DNA from: Robiginitomaculum sp.
Lineage (GTDB): Bacteria; Pseudomonadota; Alphaproteobacteria; Caulobacterales; Maricaulaceae
Direction: 5' to 3'
Length of the DNA: 64,000 nucleotides
NCBI GenBank assembly: GCA_030949705.1
Contig: JAUZSF010000015.1
Location: 1 to 64,000, forward strand
Shown: piece by piece, positions 45,162 to 56,333 of the stretch
How positions within the stretch are numbered: position 1 is the stretch's first letter
Layout of the letters: each line of letters begins with the position of its first letter
The notes under the pieces: generated by a model
Told to the model about the DNA's origin: nothing
Database searches by the model: none
The model's input: the letters and a program-made list of their open reading frames with translations, nothing else
Position numbers and translations under genes: made by a program

Positions 45162-47920
45162 CTATTCGACTTTATTGCCGTCGGCGTCCCAGACCTCCAG
45201 CGGGCCGAGGTTCAGGGCCTCGACACCATCGCGGATTTTTTCCACATCGCCAACGATGATCCAGATCAGCTTGTCCGGCTGGATCACTTTGCTTTGCGCG
45301 TTGATCTCATCGGTGGTCATGGCCTGATATTTGGCCTTTAACGTGGTGGGATAGTCATAAGGCCGACCGTAAAGCACCGAGGATTCCAGGCTGTTCAGCA
45401 CAGCAGACGCCGTCTCATACTGACCGGGCAGGCTGTTGGTATTATTTTTCACCACCTTGGCCAACTCGTCCGCCGTGGCCGGGCGGTCCGTTTTAAAGTC
45501 TCGAAACTCCTTGATCAGTTCGGCCAGCGACTCGCTGGTCTTGTCGGTTTGTACCGGCGCATAGACCAACCATGGGCGTTGCCCCTTGGCACCCTGGGTG
45601 AAGGTAAAAGCCCCATAGGCCCAGTGCTTATCCTCGCGCAAATTCATATTGACCCGGGCCGTGAACTGGCCACCCAGAATGTCGTTCATGGCATCAATAG
45701 TCAGCGCATCAGGCGAGGTACCCGGCGGGATCAACTCGCCCGCCAGAATAAGGGTTTGCGGCGAGTGTTTTTTATCGATCAGCACCACTTTGCCGGTTTT
45801 TGGCGCCGGTACCATGCCTATATTCTTGACCGGTTTTGGGCTGGCCGGAGCCTTCCATTTACCAAAGGCGCGGTTCAGTTCCGGCAGCACTTTTTCCAAC
45901 GTAGTATCACCCACCACAAACAGGGTGGCGTTATCGGGGCGCAACCAGGTATTTTTAAACTTCACCAGATCATCGCGGGTCAAAGACTGAATGGATTTAA
46001 CCGTACCGGAACCGGTAAAGGGCACCCCATAGGCATGGTCCTTGCCGTAAAGCGCCGGGGGAAGCAGCCGCAGGGCCAATTGCACGGGTTGCGATTTTTC
46101 ACGGGCAATATTGGCAATCCAGCGTTTACGCACCCGTTCAATCTCATCCTTGGCAAAGGTTGGATGCAGCACCACATCGGCCATAATGTCCAAAGACGGG
46201 GCGAAGTTTTCCTTTAGCGCCGAAAGGGTCACCGTGGAGGTGTCCAGCCCAGAGCCTGTGTTTAGCTGTGCCCCCAGGGTTTCCAGTTTTTCGCTAAGTT
46301 CCAGCGCGCTCATTTTGCCCGCCCCTTCATCCAGCAAGGACATGGCAAAGGACGAGGTGCCCAGCTTGGCCCCCTGATCAGCGCCATAGCCCGCATCAAA
46401 TTGCAGCGCCACATTGATCACCGGCACCGCATGGCGTTCGGCAAAAACCAGTTTCATGCCATTATCCAGCGTGGCCTCTTGCACGGCGGGAAAGGTCAGG
46501 TCCGGCAGATCGCCAACCGCCGGCAGGCCTTTGGAGCGATCTACATCGCTTTTGGCCACTTCGTGCTTGCCAAAGGGCAGGACGTTCAGCTGGTAATAGG
46601 GTTTGCCCACCCATTCGCGAAAGGCGTATTGCACCGATCTGGTATCGGCGGCATTGATCCAGTTCAGCCGGGTTTTTGTAGAAACCCGGATCGCCTGCAT
46701 AAAGCGCGCCCTGGGCCAAGGTCACCGCCTTGCCGCCAAAGCCACCAATGCGTTCCAGTCCGCGTACCGCACTGGCATTGATTTTGGTTTTGGCCCGTTT
46801 CAGTTCGTCCCGGTTTGGCCCTTTGGCAAAAAAGGCGGCCGAAATCCGGTCAATGGCCTCTTCGATTTCATCCAGATCAGCCCCGGGTTTGGCGGTGACC
46901 TCAATGGAAAAAATACTGGCCAGTTCGTGGGGTTCCACCGAAACATCAACATCGGTTGCCAGTTCCCGATCATAGACCAATTCCTTGTAAAATCGGGAAT
47001 TTTTACCCGACCCCCAAAATGGAGGCCGCCAGATCCAGCATGGCCTTGTCTTTGGTGGAACGCCCGGGCACCGCCCATTGGCGATAAATGCGGGCCTGGG
47101 GGACCTGATCCATTATGACTTCGTGCTTGTTCTCTGCCTTGACTGGCACCCAGGATTTCAAATGCGGCAAAGGCGGTCCGGCTTTAATATCGCCAAAATA
47201 CTTAGCCACTTTTTCCCGGGCTGTTTTGGCATCAATGTCGCCTGCCAGCACCAGAACGGTATTGGCGGCACCATAATATTCGTTAAACCAGCCCTTTACA
47301 TCATCCAGCGAAGCCGCATCCAGATCGGCCATCGAGCCAATGGTGCTGTGGTGATAAGGGTGCCCCTCTGGAAACACCCCATATTGCAGGCGATATTGCG
47401 CCATGCCATAGGGCTGGTTATCACCCTGGCGCTTTTCATTTTGCACCACGCCGCGCTGTTCATCCAGGGTGTCCTGGTCAATAGCCCCCAGCAAATGGCC
47501 CATACGGTCCGATTCCATCCACAACGCCATATCCAGCGCTGGCGTGGGCACGGTTTCAAAATAGTTTGTCCGGTCCAGCCAGGTGGTCCCGTTCATACCG
47601 GTGGCACCAACCTGTTCGAAGGGTTCAAAAAACTCGCCCGGATGATTTTCCGAGCCATTGAACATCAAATGTTCAAACAAATGGGCAAAACCGGTTTTGC
47701 CATTTGGCTCATCCTTGGAGCCCACATGATACCAGATGCTGACAGCAACGATGGGGGCTTTGTGGTCTTCGTGTACCACCACACGCAACCCATTGGGCAG
47801 GGTGAATTGTTCATAAGCGACATTGATGTCCGGTGCCTGAGCCAGTGCGCTTGTCGTCAGCACGCTGGTGGCCAGAGCGGCCCCGACAATGCCTGCGATC
47901 AAAATATTTTTCAACACCAT
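45162..47920 (-). CDS. M16 zinc peptidase, two-domain, exported; two frameshifts
   Basis: HLFEHLMFNGSENHPGEFF (HxxEH); fragments join as SILGSGKNSRFYKELVYDREL and GDPGFYKTRLNWINAADTRSVQ after 1-nt homopolymer corrections (about 47012 and 46675). Confidence 0.88.
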
Positions 47921-48134
47921 TTTGTTTCCTCAAAATTTACGTATGCCCCCCGGCATGATGAAGTTCCATTGCTCTGAATGGTACCCGCCCCTGTTTTGCA
48001 CCAACACGGGGCGCTGGCCAAGCAATCCGAGATGACAATTTGGTTAGAATTGTTTTTTTACTTCCCCCTCTTTCGATGATCGCGCCCTGCCAGTACGCTA
48101 AGGGTCTGGACATCAAAGCGGACGAGTAAGCAAA

Positions 48135-49605
48135 ATGAAACGGATTGTATTGGCAGGCGGGATCATTCTGGTCGTATTGATAGCGGTGGTCGTATTCCGC
48201 ACCAGCCAGGTTGGCGCGCCGCCCACCGCCAAGACCACTGCGGTTGAACTGATCAGCATTGATCCCGGTGAAGCCGCCGCCCATCTTTCACAGGCCATCC
48301 AGTTCCGCACGGTTTCCACCCAGGACCCCGCCGATTTTAATCCACAGGCCTTTATCGACCTGCAAAACTGGATGCGGCAAACCTACCCGAATTTCTATCA
48401 GGCCGTGCAAACCCAAATGGTGGACACCTATTCCCAACTGAACACCTGGCAGGGCAGCGACCCGACACTGGACCCCATTGTCTTTATGGCCCACCAGGAT
48501 GTGGTGCCGGCCAGCGAAGGGGCGGAGACTGCCTGGGAAAAACCACCCTTTTCCGGCCGGATCGAAGATGGCTATATCTGGGGACGCGGGGCAATTGACG
48601 ATAAAGGCGCCATGATCGGCCTGTTGGAAGCCGCCGACCGTTTGGCCGCATCCGGATACAAACCGGCGCGCACGCTGATTTTTGCCTTTGGTCATAATGA
48701 AGAAGTGTTTGGCAGTGGCGCGCGATTAATCGCGGAAAAGCTGAAAGCCGAAGGCATACATCCCTATGCGGTGATTGATGAAGGCGGCTTTATCACCACC
48801 AATATGCCCGATGCCAAAGGCCCGGTTGCGCGTATTGGCGTGGCGGAAAAAGGCTATGTCACCCTGATCCTGACGGCAAAGGCCAAAGGCGGGCATTCTT
48901 CTGTCCCCTCGGAGCAGACCGCTATTGGTACTTTATCGCGCGCCATTGCCGCCATTGAAGCCCATCCGTTTGAACAAAAAATAGATCCGGTGGTCACCCA
49001 AATGTTGAAGGCAACGGCGCCTGAACAATCCTTTGTCAGCCGCATGGCGGTATCCAATCTATGGCTGTTCGGCCCCATGGTCAGCGCCACAATGAAAAAA
49101 AAGTGCCGCCGGACGCGCCATGCTGGGCACCACCATTGCCCCCACCATCATCAAGGCCGGCTTCAAGGAAAACGCCCTGCCGCGCGAGGCCGTGGCCTAT
49201 GTCAATTTTCGCATCCATGCCCGCGACAGTGTTGACAGCCTGATTGCCCATGTTCGCGCCGCCATACAAAACCCGGCAATCAGCATTACCATCGCGGGAA
49301 CCAAAGGCACCGAACCCTCACCGATTTCCCAAATCGGTACCGGGCCCTATGCCTGGCTGGCGGGCATTGTCAAGGACGTCTTTCCCGGCACCATTGTCGC
49401 TCCCAATACGGTGCTGGGTGGTACCGATTCACGGCATTTCGCTATTATTACCAACGATATTTATCGCTTTATTCCCTTCCCTCTGGACAGTTCTGATTTT
49501 TCGCGTTTTCACGGCCTGAACGAGCGCATGAGCGTTAAAGACTTTGCCCATGGGATACAGGCCTATTACCTGATGCTGGAACGTGCGGGCACGTTATCCG
49601 AATAA
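48135..49605 (+). CDS. M20 family carboxypeptidase (PM20D1-like), one frameshift
   Basis: FMAHQDVVPASEGAETAWEKPPFSG; GRGAIDDKGAMIGLLEAADRL; GHNEEVFGSGARL; A8 run at about 49095-49102 read as A7 restores MKKSAAGRAMLGTTIAPTIIKAGFKENALPREAVAYVNFRIH. Confidence 0.88.
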
Positions 49606-49746
49606 CATCACAGCTTCTTCTGTAAACACCCTCATCGAAACCTTTAAAAAAATATAACCACTTGTTTAGTTTTAGAGATAATAATTATTATTGGGACATA
49701 AGAATAAATTGGCTGGGCTAGGACATGCACCGGAAGAGGTTTGCAT

Positions 49747-51765
49747 ATGCTGGTTCAATGGTTCAACGACCGGAATATTCTGGAACGTATTCTCGCCGTA
49801 AATTTATCGATTATCCTTTTGATGAGCGCTCTGGGTCTGGTAACCCTGCATCATTTCAATCAAGTCGTACAAATTGGCGAATCGATCGAAGCTCATCCTT
49901 TGGTGGTTGGTAATGCGGTTTTGGAAATCGAAGGCAGTGTCTCTGAATTAAACGGTTATCTGAAAACCGCGTTGGAAACACAAACTCCTGAAAGCATCAC
50001 CGCCTATCAGCATAAGATTGAGACCTTGGATCCGGCCATACGCGCCAATTTTCTCATGATTGAAGACCGTTTTCTGGGCGACCCCAAAATGGCGCGCGGG
50101 GCCACTTTCTATTATCTGGACTGGAAACGCCATAATGCCCGCATGATGGATGCCCTGCGCAATCAGGCCCCCTCGGCCGTGATCGAACGCACCAGCCGCG
50201 AAAGCTGGCTTTCCCGCGATCTGATGAATGACTATCTGACCGAGATTGCCGTTTTTGCCCATACCAAGGCCAGAAGCTTTATTCAGGGCCTGCAAAGTCA
50301 ACGGCGGGCCGCCATCACATGGGCCATCCTCTTTGTAGCCATTGCGGCCTCACTGGCCACCATATTATCCGTCTTGGTGGGCCGCACCATAGCCCGCCCT
50401 ATTCGCCTGTTGCAACGGGTCATGAATGCACTGGCCAAGGGCCATCTGGAGGTTCATCTTCCCAAAGTACGCTCTGATCGTTTCGAGGCCGGTGCCATTG
50501 CCAAGGCGGCCCAATCCCTAAAAGCCAGCGCCAAAGAAAAAAACCGACTGATCGAAAAGGCCGAACAGGCCCGGGTCAAGGCTGAAAAAGCCAATCAAGC
50601 CAAATCCCATTTTCTAGCGATGATGAGCCACGAGCTGCGCACCCCCATGAATGCCATTCTTGGTTCGGCACAGGTGTTGGACACCATGCCACTGAACAAG
50701 GATGTTCGCGAGCATGTGGACACTCTGACCACTGGCGGCGAAACCCTGATGGCCATCTTGAATGATGTTCTGGATTTAACCAAAATCGAATCCGGAAAAC
50801 TCAGCGTTGAATATACGGATTTTGATTTTGCAGCCCTGTTGCAACAGGCCCAGACCCTGTGGGCTCCACGGGCCAGCGACAAGGCCTTGGCACTGAATTT
50901 TCACATTGCAGAAGACGTACCTCAATGGATCCATTCAGACACCACCCGCATCCGTCAAATTTTGTTCAACCTGCTTTCCAACGCCATCAAGTTTACCGAA
51001 ACCGGCAGCGTTGACGTAACCGTTCAAACCCACGGCACAATGGATGGCCAAACACAATTAGAAATTGCCGTCCGTGATACCGGTATCGGCATAGCCCCTC
51101 ATTGTCTGGACGCTTTATTCAATCCCTTTGAACAGGCCGACAATTCGATCACACGGCGATTTGGCGGCACCGGCCTTGGCCTCAGCATATCACGGCAACT
51201 GGCAACCTTGTTGGGCGGCGAGTTGAGCGTAGAGTCCTGCGAAGGCAAAGGGTCCACCTTTCGTTTTCGCTTTGGTGCCACCCCCTGCGCCGCCCCAAAA
51301 GAAAAACAACCCGCCAAAGGAACCGACGTCACGTCCCCACGGGCGCTCAACATTCTGGTGGCCGAAGACAATGCCATGAATATCAAAGTGTTGCGTGCCT
51401 TGCTCAAACCTTTCCCCTACGAAATAGTCCATGCGGAAAATGGGGAAATTGCACTGAATATCCTGAATGCACGCGTATTTGATCTGGTGCTTATGGATAT
51501 CCAAATGCCTGTTCTGGATGGCCTGCTGGCCACCAAAAAACTACGGGCCGGCCATGGCCCCAATAAAGACATTCCCGTCATTGCCATGACCGCCAATGCC
51601 ATGGAGGGGGATCGCGAAAATTATCTGGCGGCCGGCATGAATGGTTATGTGCCCAAACCCATTGATGCCCGCCAGCTATACGCCGCCATCGCTCAGGCCG
51701 CCGCCAAGGGACACCAAGGGAATAAGGCGCAAAAGACGTCCGTCGCCAGAGAAAACCGAGCCTGA
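49747..51765 (+). CDS. Hybrid sensor histidine kinase with C-terminal receiver domain
   Basis: Two TM segments, FLAMMSHELRTPMNAILGSAQ H-box, NLLSNAIKFTETGSV N-box, VLVAEDNAMNIKVLRALL...LVLMDIQMPVLDGL receiver. Confidence 0.93.
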   Translation: MLVQWFNDRNILERILAVNLSIILLMSALGLVTLHHFNQVVQIGESIEAHPLVVGNAVLEIEGSVSELNGYLKTALETQTPESITAYQHKIETLDPAIRANFLMIEDRFLGDPKMARGATFYYLDWKRHNARMMDALRNQAPSAVIERTSRESWLSRDLMNDYLTEIAVFAHTKARSFIQGLQSQRRAAITWAILFVAIAASLATILSVLVGRTIARPIRLLQRVMNALAKGHLEVHLPKVRSDRFEAGAIAKAAQSLKASAKEKNRLIEKAEQARVKAEKANQAKSHFLAMMSHELRTPMNAILGSAQVLDTMPLNKDVREHVDTLTTGGETLMAILNDVLDLTKIESGKLSVEYTDFDFAALLQQAQTLWAPRASDKALALNFHIAEDVPQWIHSDTTRIRQILFNLLSNAIKFTETGSVDVTVQTHGTMDGQTQLEIAVRDTGIGIAPHCLDALFNPFEQADNSITRRFGGTGLGLSISRQLATLLGGELSVESCEGKGSTFRFRFGATPCAAPKEKQPAKGTDVTSPRALNILVAEDNAMNIKVLRALLKPFPYEIVHAENGEIALNILNARVFDLVLMDIQMPVLDGLLATKKLRAGHGPNKDIPVIAMTANAMEGDRENYLAAGMNGYVPKPIDARQLYAAIAQAAAKGHQGNKAQKTSVARENRA

Positions 51766-51772
51766 AATGGTG

Positions 51773-53110
51773 CTAAGCACGAAGCCGCTTGATCACTGTT
51801 TCCCGATTCATCAGGGCCAGCAAGGCCCCCACATCGGGGCCATGTTTATCGCCGGTCAGCGCCAGGCGTAAGGGCAAAAACAGGCCCCGGCCCTTGCGCC
51901 CGGTTTTTTCCTTCAAAACGCCTGTCCAGCTGGACCAGGTGTTTTCATCCAGATCGCCCTCTGGCAGCAAGGCGGCCGCCTCTTTGAGATAGTCGACATC
52001 TTCATCGGCGATGACCGGGGTAATGTCGCCATAAACCACATGGTGCCAATGGGTGGCATCAGCCAGGGTTTCCACATTGCCGCGAATAGCATTCCACAAG
52101 GCTTCGCCGCCGCCAACGCCCAGCGCTGCCAGGCGCTCCGCCACATCCCCATAGGGGGTTTCGTGCAGATATTTGGCGTTCAGTACCTTTAGCTCTGCCG
52201 GATCAAAACGGGCCGGGGCGCGACCAATTTTTTCAAACGAAAACTCTGCCACCAATTGCGCCAGATCGCGGCGTATTTCCACCGGATCCGAGGTGCCGAT
52301 TTTGGCCAACAGCGACAGGATCGCCATTGGCTCGATGCCTTCTTCATCGCGCAGGCCCGCAATGGACAAGGTGCCCAGCCGTTTGGACAGCTTGTCGCCA
52401 TCAGCCCCCACCAGCAATGGGTGGTGGCCCATGGCCGGGGCCGTCGCCCCTATGGCATGAAAAATTTCAATCTGAGCAGCAGAATTGGTCACATGATCTT
52501 CGCCGCGAATGATATGCGTGATGGAAAAATCCGCATCATCCACCACACTGGGCAGGGTATAAAGGTACGAACCATCACCCCGGATCAAAATGGGGTCAGA
52601 CAGCGAGGCGGTATCAATATTCTGTTCGCCGCGAATAACGTCATTCCATTGTACCGGCTCGCCCGACAGCTTGAAGCGCCAATGGGCCTGACGGCCCTCG
52701 GCCTCCAGTTTGGCACGGTCCGCATCGCTGAGGCTTAGGGCGGCGCGGTTATATACCGGCGGCTTGTTCTGGCTGCGCTGGATTTTGCGCTGGCGGTCCA
52801 GCTCGTCCGCAGTTTCATAACAGGGATATAAAAGCCCACGGTTTTTCAGATCGTCCGCCACCGCAGCATAACGATCGAAGCGTTCTGATTGCTTGGCAGT
52901 TTCGCCGTGGCTCAGGCCCAGCCATTTCATGTCGTCAAAAATGCCCTGTTCGAACGCTGCGGTAGAACGCTCTATGTCGGTATCATCAATGCGCAGCATG
53001 AAAATGCCGCCGGAACGGGCCGCAAACAGCCAGTTCATCAGCGCCGGGCGGATGTTGCCAACATGCAATTGCCCGGTGGGGCTGGGGGCGAAACGGACCT
53101 TGACGGTCAT
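51773..53110 (-). CDS. gltX: Glutamyl-tRNA synthetase
   Basis: RFAPSPTGQLHVGNIRPALMNWLFA (HIGH-like HVGN), ADGDKLSKRLG (KLSKR). Confidence 0.95.
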   Translation of the reverse strand: MTVKVRFAPSPTGQLHVGNIRPALMNWLFAARSGGIFMLRIDDTDIERSTAAFEQGIFDDMKWLGLSHGETAKQSERFDRYAAVADDLKNRGLLYPCYETADELDRQRKIQRSQNKPPVYNRAALSLSDADRAKLEAEGRQAHWRFKLSGEPVQWNDVIRGEQNIDTASLSDPILIRGDGSYLYTLPSVVDDADFSITHIIRGEDHVTNSAAQIEIFHAIGATAPAMGHHPLLVGADGDKLSKRLGTLSIAGLRDEEGIEPMAILSLLAKIGTSDPVEIRRDLAQLVAEFSFEKIGRAPARFDPAELKVLNAKYLHETPYGDVAERLAALGVGGGEALWNAIRGNVETLADATHWHHVVYGDITPVIADEDVDYLKEAAALLPEGDLDENTWSSWTGVLKEKTGRKGRGLFLPLRLALTGDKHGPDVGALLALMNRETVIKRLRA

Positions 53111-53271
53111 GGATAAAACTCCTGCAAACTTTGTCGCGCCTTGTGCGCTGCACGGGCGGTTCCGTCAAGGCTGATATGGTAATCTTTACCAGCATTGACG
53201 CCACCCCTTATGAGATTACACTTCGCGCAAAATCAGGACCAAAACAGGGCCTGAAACTGGGGAGACGAGCC

Positions 53272-55098
53272 ATGAAGAAACTGTTTATGAGTGCCACGGC
53301 ATTGGTGTTGATCACCGCCTGTTCGGGGCAGGTGAAGGTAAGTTCAAACAAGGACGTGGCCCGCCCGGCCACCATGGATGATGCCGCCGCGTTTGTGGAA
53401 AAGGCCGAGGCCGATTTCAGGGACATGAATGAATATGCCAGCCATGTGTTCTGGATGCAGGCCAATTTCATCAATCACGATACCAATTGGCTGGCCGCCA
53501 GGGCCGGGGCCGAGTCCACCGAATTGGGGGTTAAATATGCCAATGGCACCAAGCGGTTCAAAGATTTGCCGCTGACCGGCGACTTGGCCCGCAAAATGAA
53601 AATGATCAAGCTGGGCCTGACCCTGCCGGCGCCATCCAAAGACGGGGCGGCCAAGGAATTGTCCGAGATCACCACGTTTCTGGACAGCGCCTATTCCTCG
53701 GCCACCATTGATCTGGACGGCAAAAAGGTCGCCCTGGATGACCTGGAAGTGATGATGGGCACCGAAAAAGACCCGGCACGCTTAAAAGAAATATGGGAAA
53801 AGTGGCGCATGGCCTCGGCCCCGTCCATGCATGACAAATATGCCCGTATGGTGGAAATCGCCAACGAGGGTGCCCGCGAGCTGGGCTTTAAGGATGTGGG
53901 CGAATTATGGCTGTCTGGCTATGATATGCCCCCCGCGGACATGGCCAAGGAGGTAGATCGCCTGTGGGGACAGGTCGAGCCGCTGTATGACCAGTTGCAT
54001 TGCTATGTTCGCGCCAAGCTGAATGAAAATTACGGCGACGACGTGCAACCGGCCACGGGGCCGATCCGCGCTGACATTCTGGGCAATATGTGGGCGCAGA
54101 CTTGGGGCAATGTTTATGATATTGTCAAACCGGAAGGGGCCAGCATTGATTATGACCTGACCGAGCTTCTCAAAGAGGCCCATTATACGCCCAAAAAAAT
54201 GGTGCAGACCGGCGAAGGATTTTACACTTCTTTGGGGCTTGATCCCCTGCCCGACACGTTCTGGGAACGCTCTTTGATCACCAAGCCACGCGACCGCACC
54301 GTGGTTTGCCATGCCTCGGCCTGGGATATTGATGGCGCGGACGATATCCGCATCAAAATGTGCACCAAGGTGAATGGCGAAGATTTCAACACCATCCACC
54401 ATGAACTGGGGCATAACTATTACCAGCGCGCCTACAAGAACCAGCCGGTCTTGTTCCAAAATGGTGCCAATGATGGCTTTCACGAAGCCATTGGCGACTT
54501 TATCGCGCTTTCCATCACCCCGCGTTATCTGGTGCAGATCGGCCTGTTGGACGAAAGCCAGATCCCTGACGAAAGCAAGGATATAGGCCTGTTGATGGAA
54601 CGGGCGCTGGACAAGGTGGCGTTTTTGCCCTTTGGCCTCCTCATGGACAAATGGCGCTGGAAAGTCTTTTCCGGTGAGGTCACCCCGGAAAATTACAACA
54701 CCGCCTGGTGGGAATTGCGCAAGCAATACCAGGGCATCGTGCCGCCGGGTGACCGCCCCGATAATGCATTTGATCCGGGGGCCAAATACCATATTCCCGG
54801 CAATACGCCGTATTTGCGTTATTTCCTGTCTTTCATCCTGCAGTTCCAGTTCCAGAAGGCCGCGTGCGAACAGGCCGGCTGGACCGGACCGCTGCACCGC
54901 TGTTCCATTTATGGCAATAAGGAAGTGGGCAAGCGCTTTAACGCCATGCTGGAAATGGGGGCCTCCAAGCCCTGGCCAGATGCGTTGGAGGCCTTTACCG
55001 GCACCCGGCAAATTGATGGCTCGGCCATTGTCGAATATTTCGCACCATTGATGGACTATCTGAAGGAAGAAAACAAAGGCCGCACCTGTGGCTGGTAG
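53272..55098 (+). CDS. M2 family peptidyl-dipeptidase (ACE-like) lipoprotein
   Basis: Lipobox LITACSG; zinc motif TIHHELGHNYYQRAYKNQPVLFQNGANDGFHEAIGD. Confidence 0.93.
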   Translation: MKKLFMSATALVLITACSGQVKVSSNKDVARPATMDDAAAFVEKAEADFRDMNEYASHVFWMQANFINHDTNWLAARAGAESTELGVKYANGTKRFKDLPLTGDLARKMKMIKLGLTLPAPSKDGAAKELSEITTFLDSAYSSATIDLDGKKVALDDLEVMMGTEKDPARLKEIWEKWRMASAPSMHDKYARMVEIANEGARELGFKDVGELWLSGYDMPPADMAKEVDRLWGQVEPLYDQLHCYVRAKLNENYGDDVQPATGPIRADILGNMWAQTWGNVYDIVKPEGASIDYDLTELLKEAHYTPKKMVQTGEGFYTSLGLDPLPDTFWERSLITKPRDRTVVCHASAWDIDGADDIRIKMCTKVNGEDFNTIHHELGHNYYQRAYKNQPVLFQNGANDGFHEAIGDFIALSITPRYLVQIGLLDESQIPDESKDIGLLMERALDKVAFLPFGLLMDKWRWKVFSGEVTPENYNTAWWELRKQYQGIVPPGDRPDNAFDPGAKYHIPGNTPYLRYFLSFILQFQFQKAACEQAGWTGPLHRCSIYGNKEVGKRFNAMLEMGASKPWPDALEAFTGTRQIDGSAIVEYFAPLMDYLKEENKGRTCGW

Positions 55099-55104
55099 GC
55101 AATC

Positions 55105-56262
55105 ATGCATATCGGGATTTTAACCGGCGGCGGGGATGTCCCCGGCCTGAATGCCGTTATCAAGAAAGTGGTCAATCTGGCCGCGGCGCAAAACCACAAG
55201 GTGACCGGTTTTCGTCGCGGCTGGGCCGGCCCGCTAAACTATAACCCGGATGATCCGGATGGTTCGCAACGCTGGCTGATGGCGCTGGATACACAGCATG
55301 TGCGCGGCATAGACCGCACCGGCGGCACCATATTGCATTCCTCGCGCACCAATCCGGCCAAGGTCAAAAAAGGCGAACTGCCGGCCTTTTTGCAAAACGG
55401 CAATGCTGCTGACGAAGAAGCGCAGACGGTGGATGCCACCCCGCATATTCTATCGGTATTGCAGGCTCTGGACATGGATGTGCTGATCGCCATTGGCGGG
55501 GATGACACCCTGTCATATGCGGCCCGGCTGCACGAGGAAGGCGTTCCCACCGTATGTATTCCCAAAACCATGGACAATGATGTCTATGGCACCGATTATT
55601 GCATCGGGTTTTCCACCTGTGTCAGTCGTTCGGTGGAGCTGATCACGCGCTTGCGCTCTCCGGCGGGCAGTCATGAACGCATCCTGTTTGTCGAGCTGTT
55701 TGGCCGCCATAGCGGCGAATCGGCGCTGATCACCGGCTATTTATGCTCTGCCGACCGGGTGCTGATCCCTGAAGTCCCCATTGATCTGGACAGTGTGGCC
55801 GATTTTCTGGCCGCCGATCGCGCCGCCAATTCATCAAACTATGCGGTGTGTCTGGTTTCCGAAGGGGCCATGCTGAAAGATGGCGAGCGCATAGAAAGCG
55901 GCGAAGCCGATGCCTATGGACATAAAAAACTGGGGGGAATTGGCTCGCAAGTTGCCGCGGCGGTATTAAAACGTACCGGCATCAAAAACATGCAACAAAA
56001 TCTGGCTTATCTGGTCCGTGCCGGGGCCCCGGACGCGCTGGACCTGATGGTGGCCAAAAATTATGCCGCCATGGCCATGCAACAGATCGAAAAACGCCAG
56101 TTCGGCCTGATGATGGCACTGCACGATGGTCGCTATTGCACCCGCCCGGCCAATATATCGACCCAGGGGATACGGGCCGCCGATGTCAAAAACCTGTACA
56201 ACCCGGCCACTTATCGGCCCCATATTAACGCGGTCGAAGGCTTACCAATGTTTTTGAGCTAA
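55105..56262 (+). CDS. 6-phosphofructokinase, sequence motifs of PPi-dependent type
   Basis: GILTGGGDVPGLNAVI; GGDDT (aa 131-135) and PKTMDND (aa 153-159). Confidence 0.9.
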   Translation: MHIGILTGGGDVPGLNAVIKKVVNLAAAQNHKVTGFRRGWAGPLNYNPDDPDGSQRWLMALDTQHVRGIDRTGGTILHSSRTNPAKVKKGELPAFLQNGNAADEEAQTVDATPHILSVLQALDMDVLIAIGGDDTLSYAARLHEEGVPTVCIPKTMDNDVYGTDYCIGFSTCVSRSVELITRLRSPAGSHERILFVELFGRHSGESALITGYLCSADRVLIPEVPIDLDSVADFLAADRAANSSNYAVCLVSEGAMLKDGERIESGEADAYGHKKLGGIGSQVAAAVLKRTGIKNMQQNLAYLVRAGAPDALDLMVAKNYAAMAMQQIEKRQFGLMMALHDGRYCTRPANISTQGIRAADVKNLYNPATYRPHINAVEGLPMFLS

Positions 56263-56333
56263 ATGCCTGGATGACGAACGGGCCGGGGCGCACTACATTG
56301 GGGTAAAGCCATCAATTAATCAGGAACCCCTTC

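Noticed and set aside
49741-51765. Hybrid histidine kinase as regulator of neighbouring peptidase genes
   Set aside because: Orphan kinase; convergent with gltX and no paired regulator; no sequence evidence for a target
53905-55110. Minus-strand ORF (401 aa) opposite M2 peptidase
   Set aside because: Shadow ORF; plus strand carries the HELGH zinc peptidase
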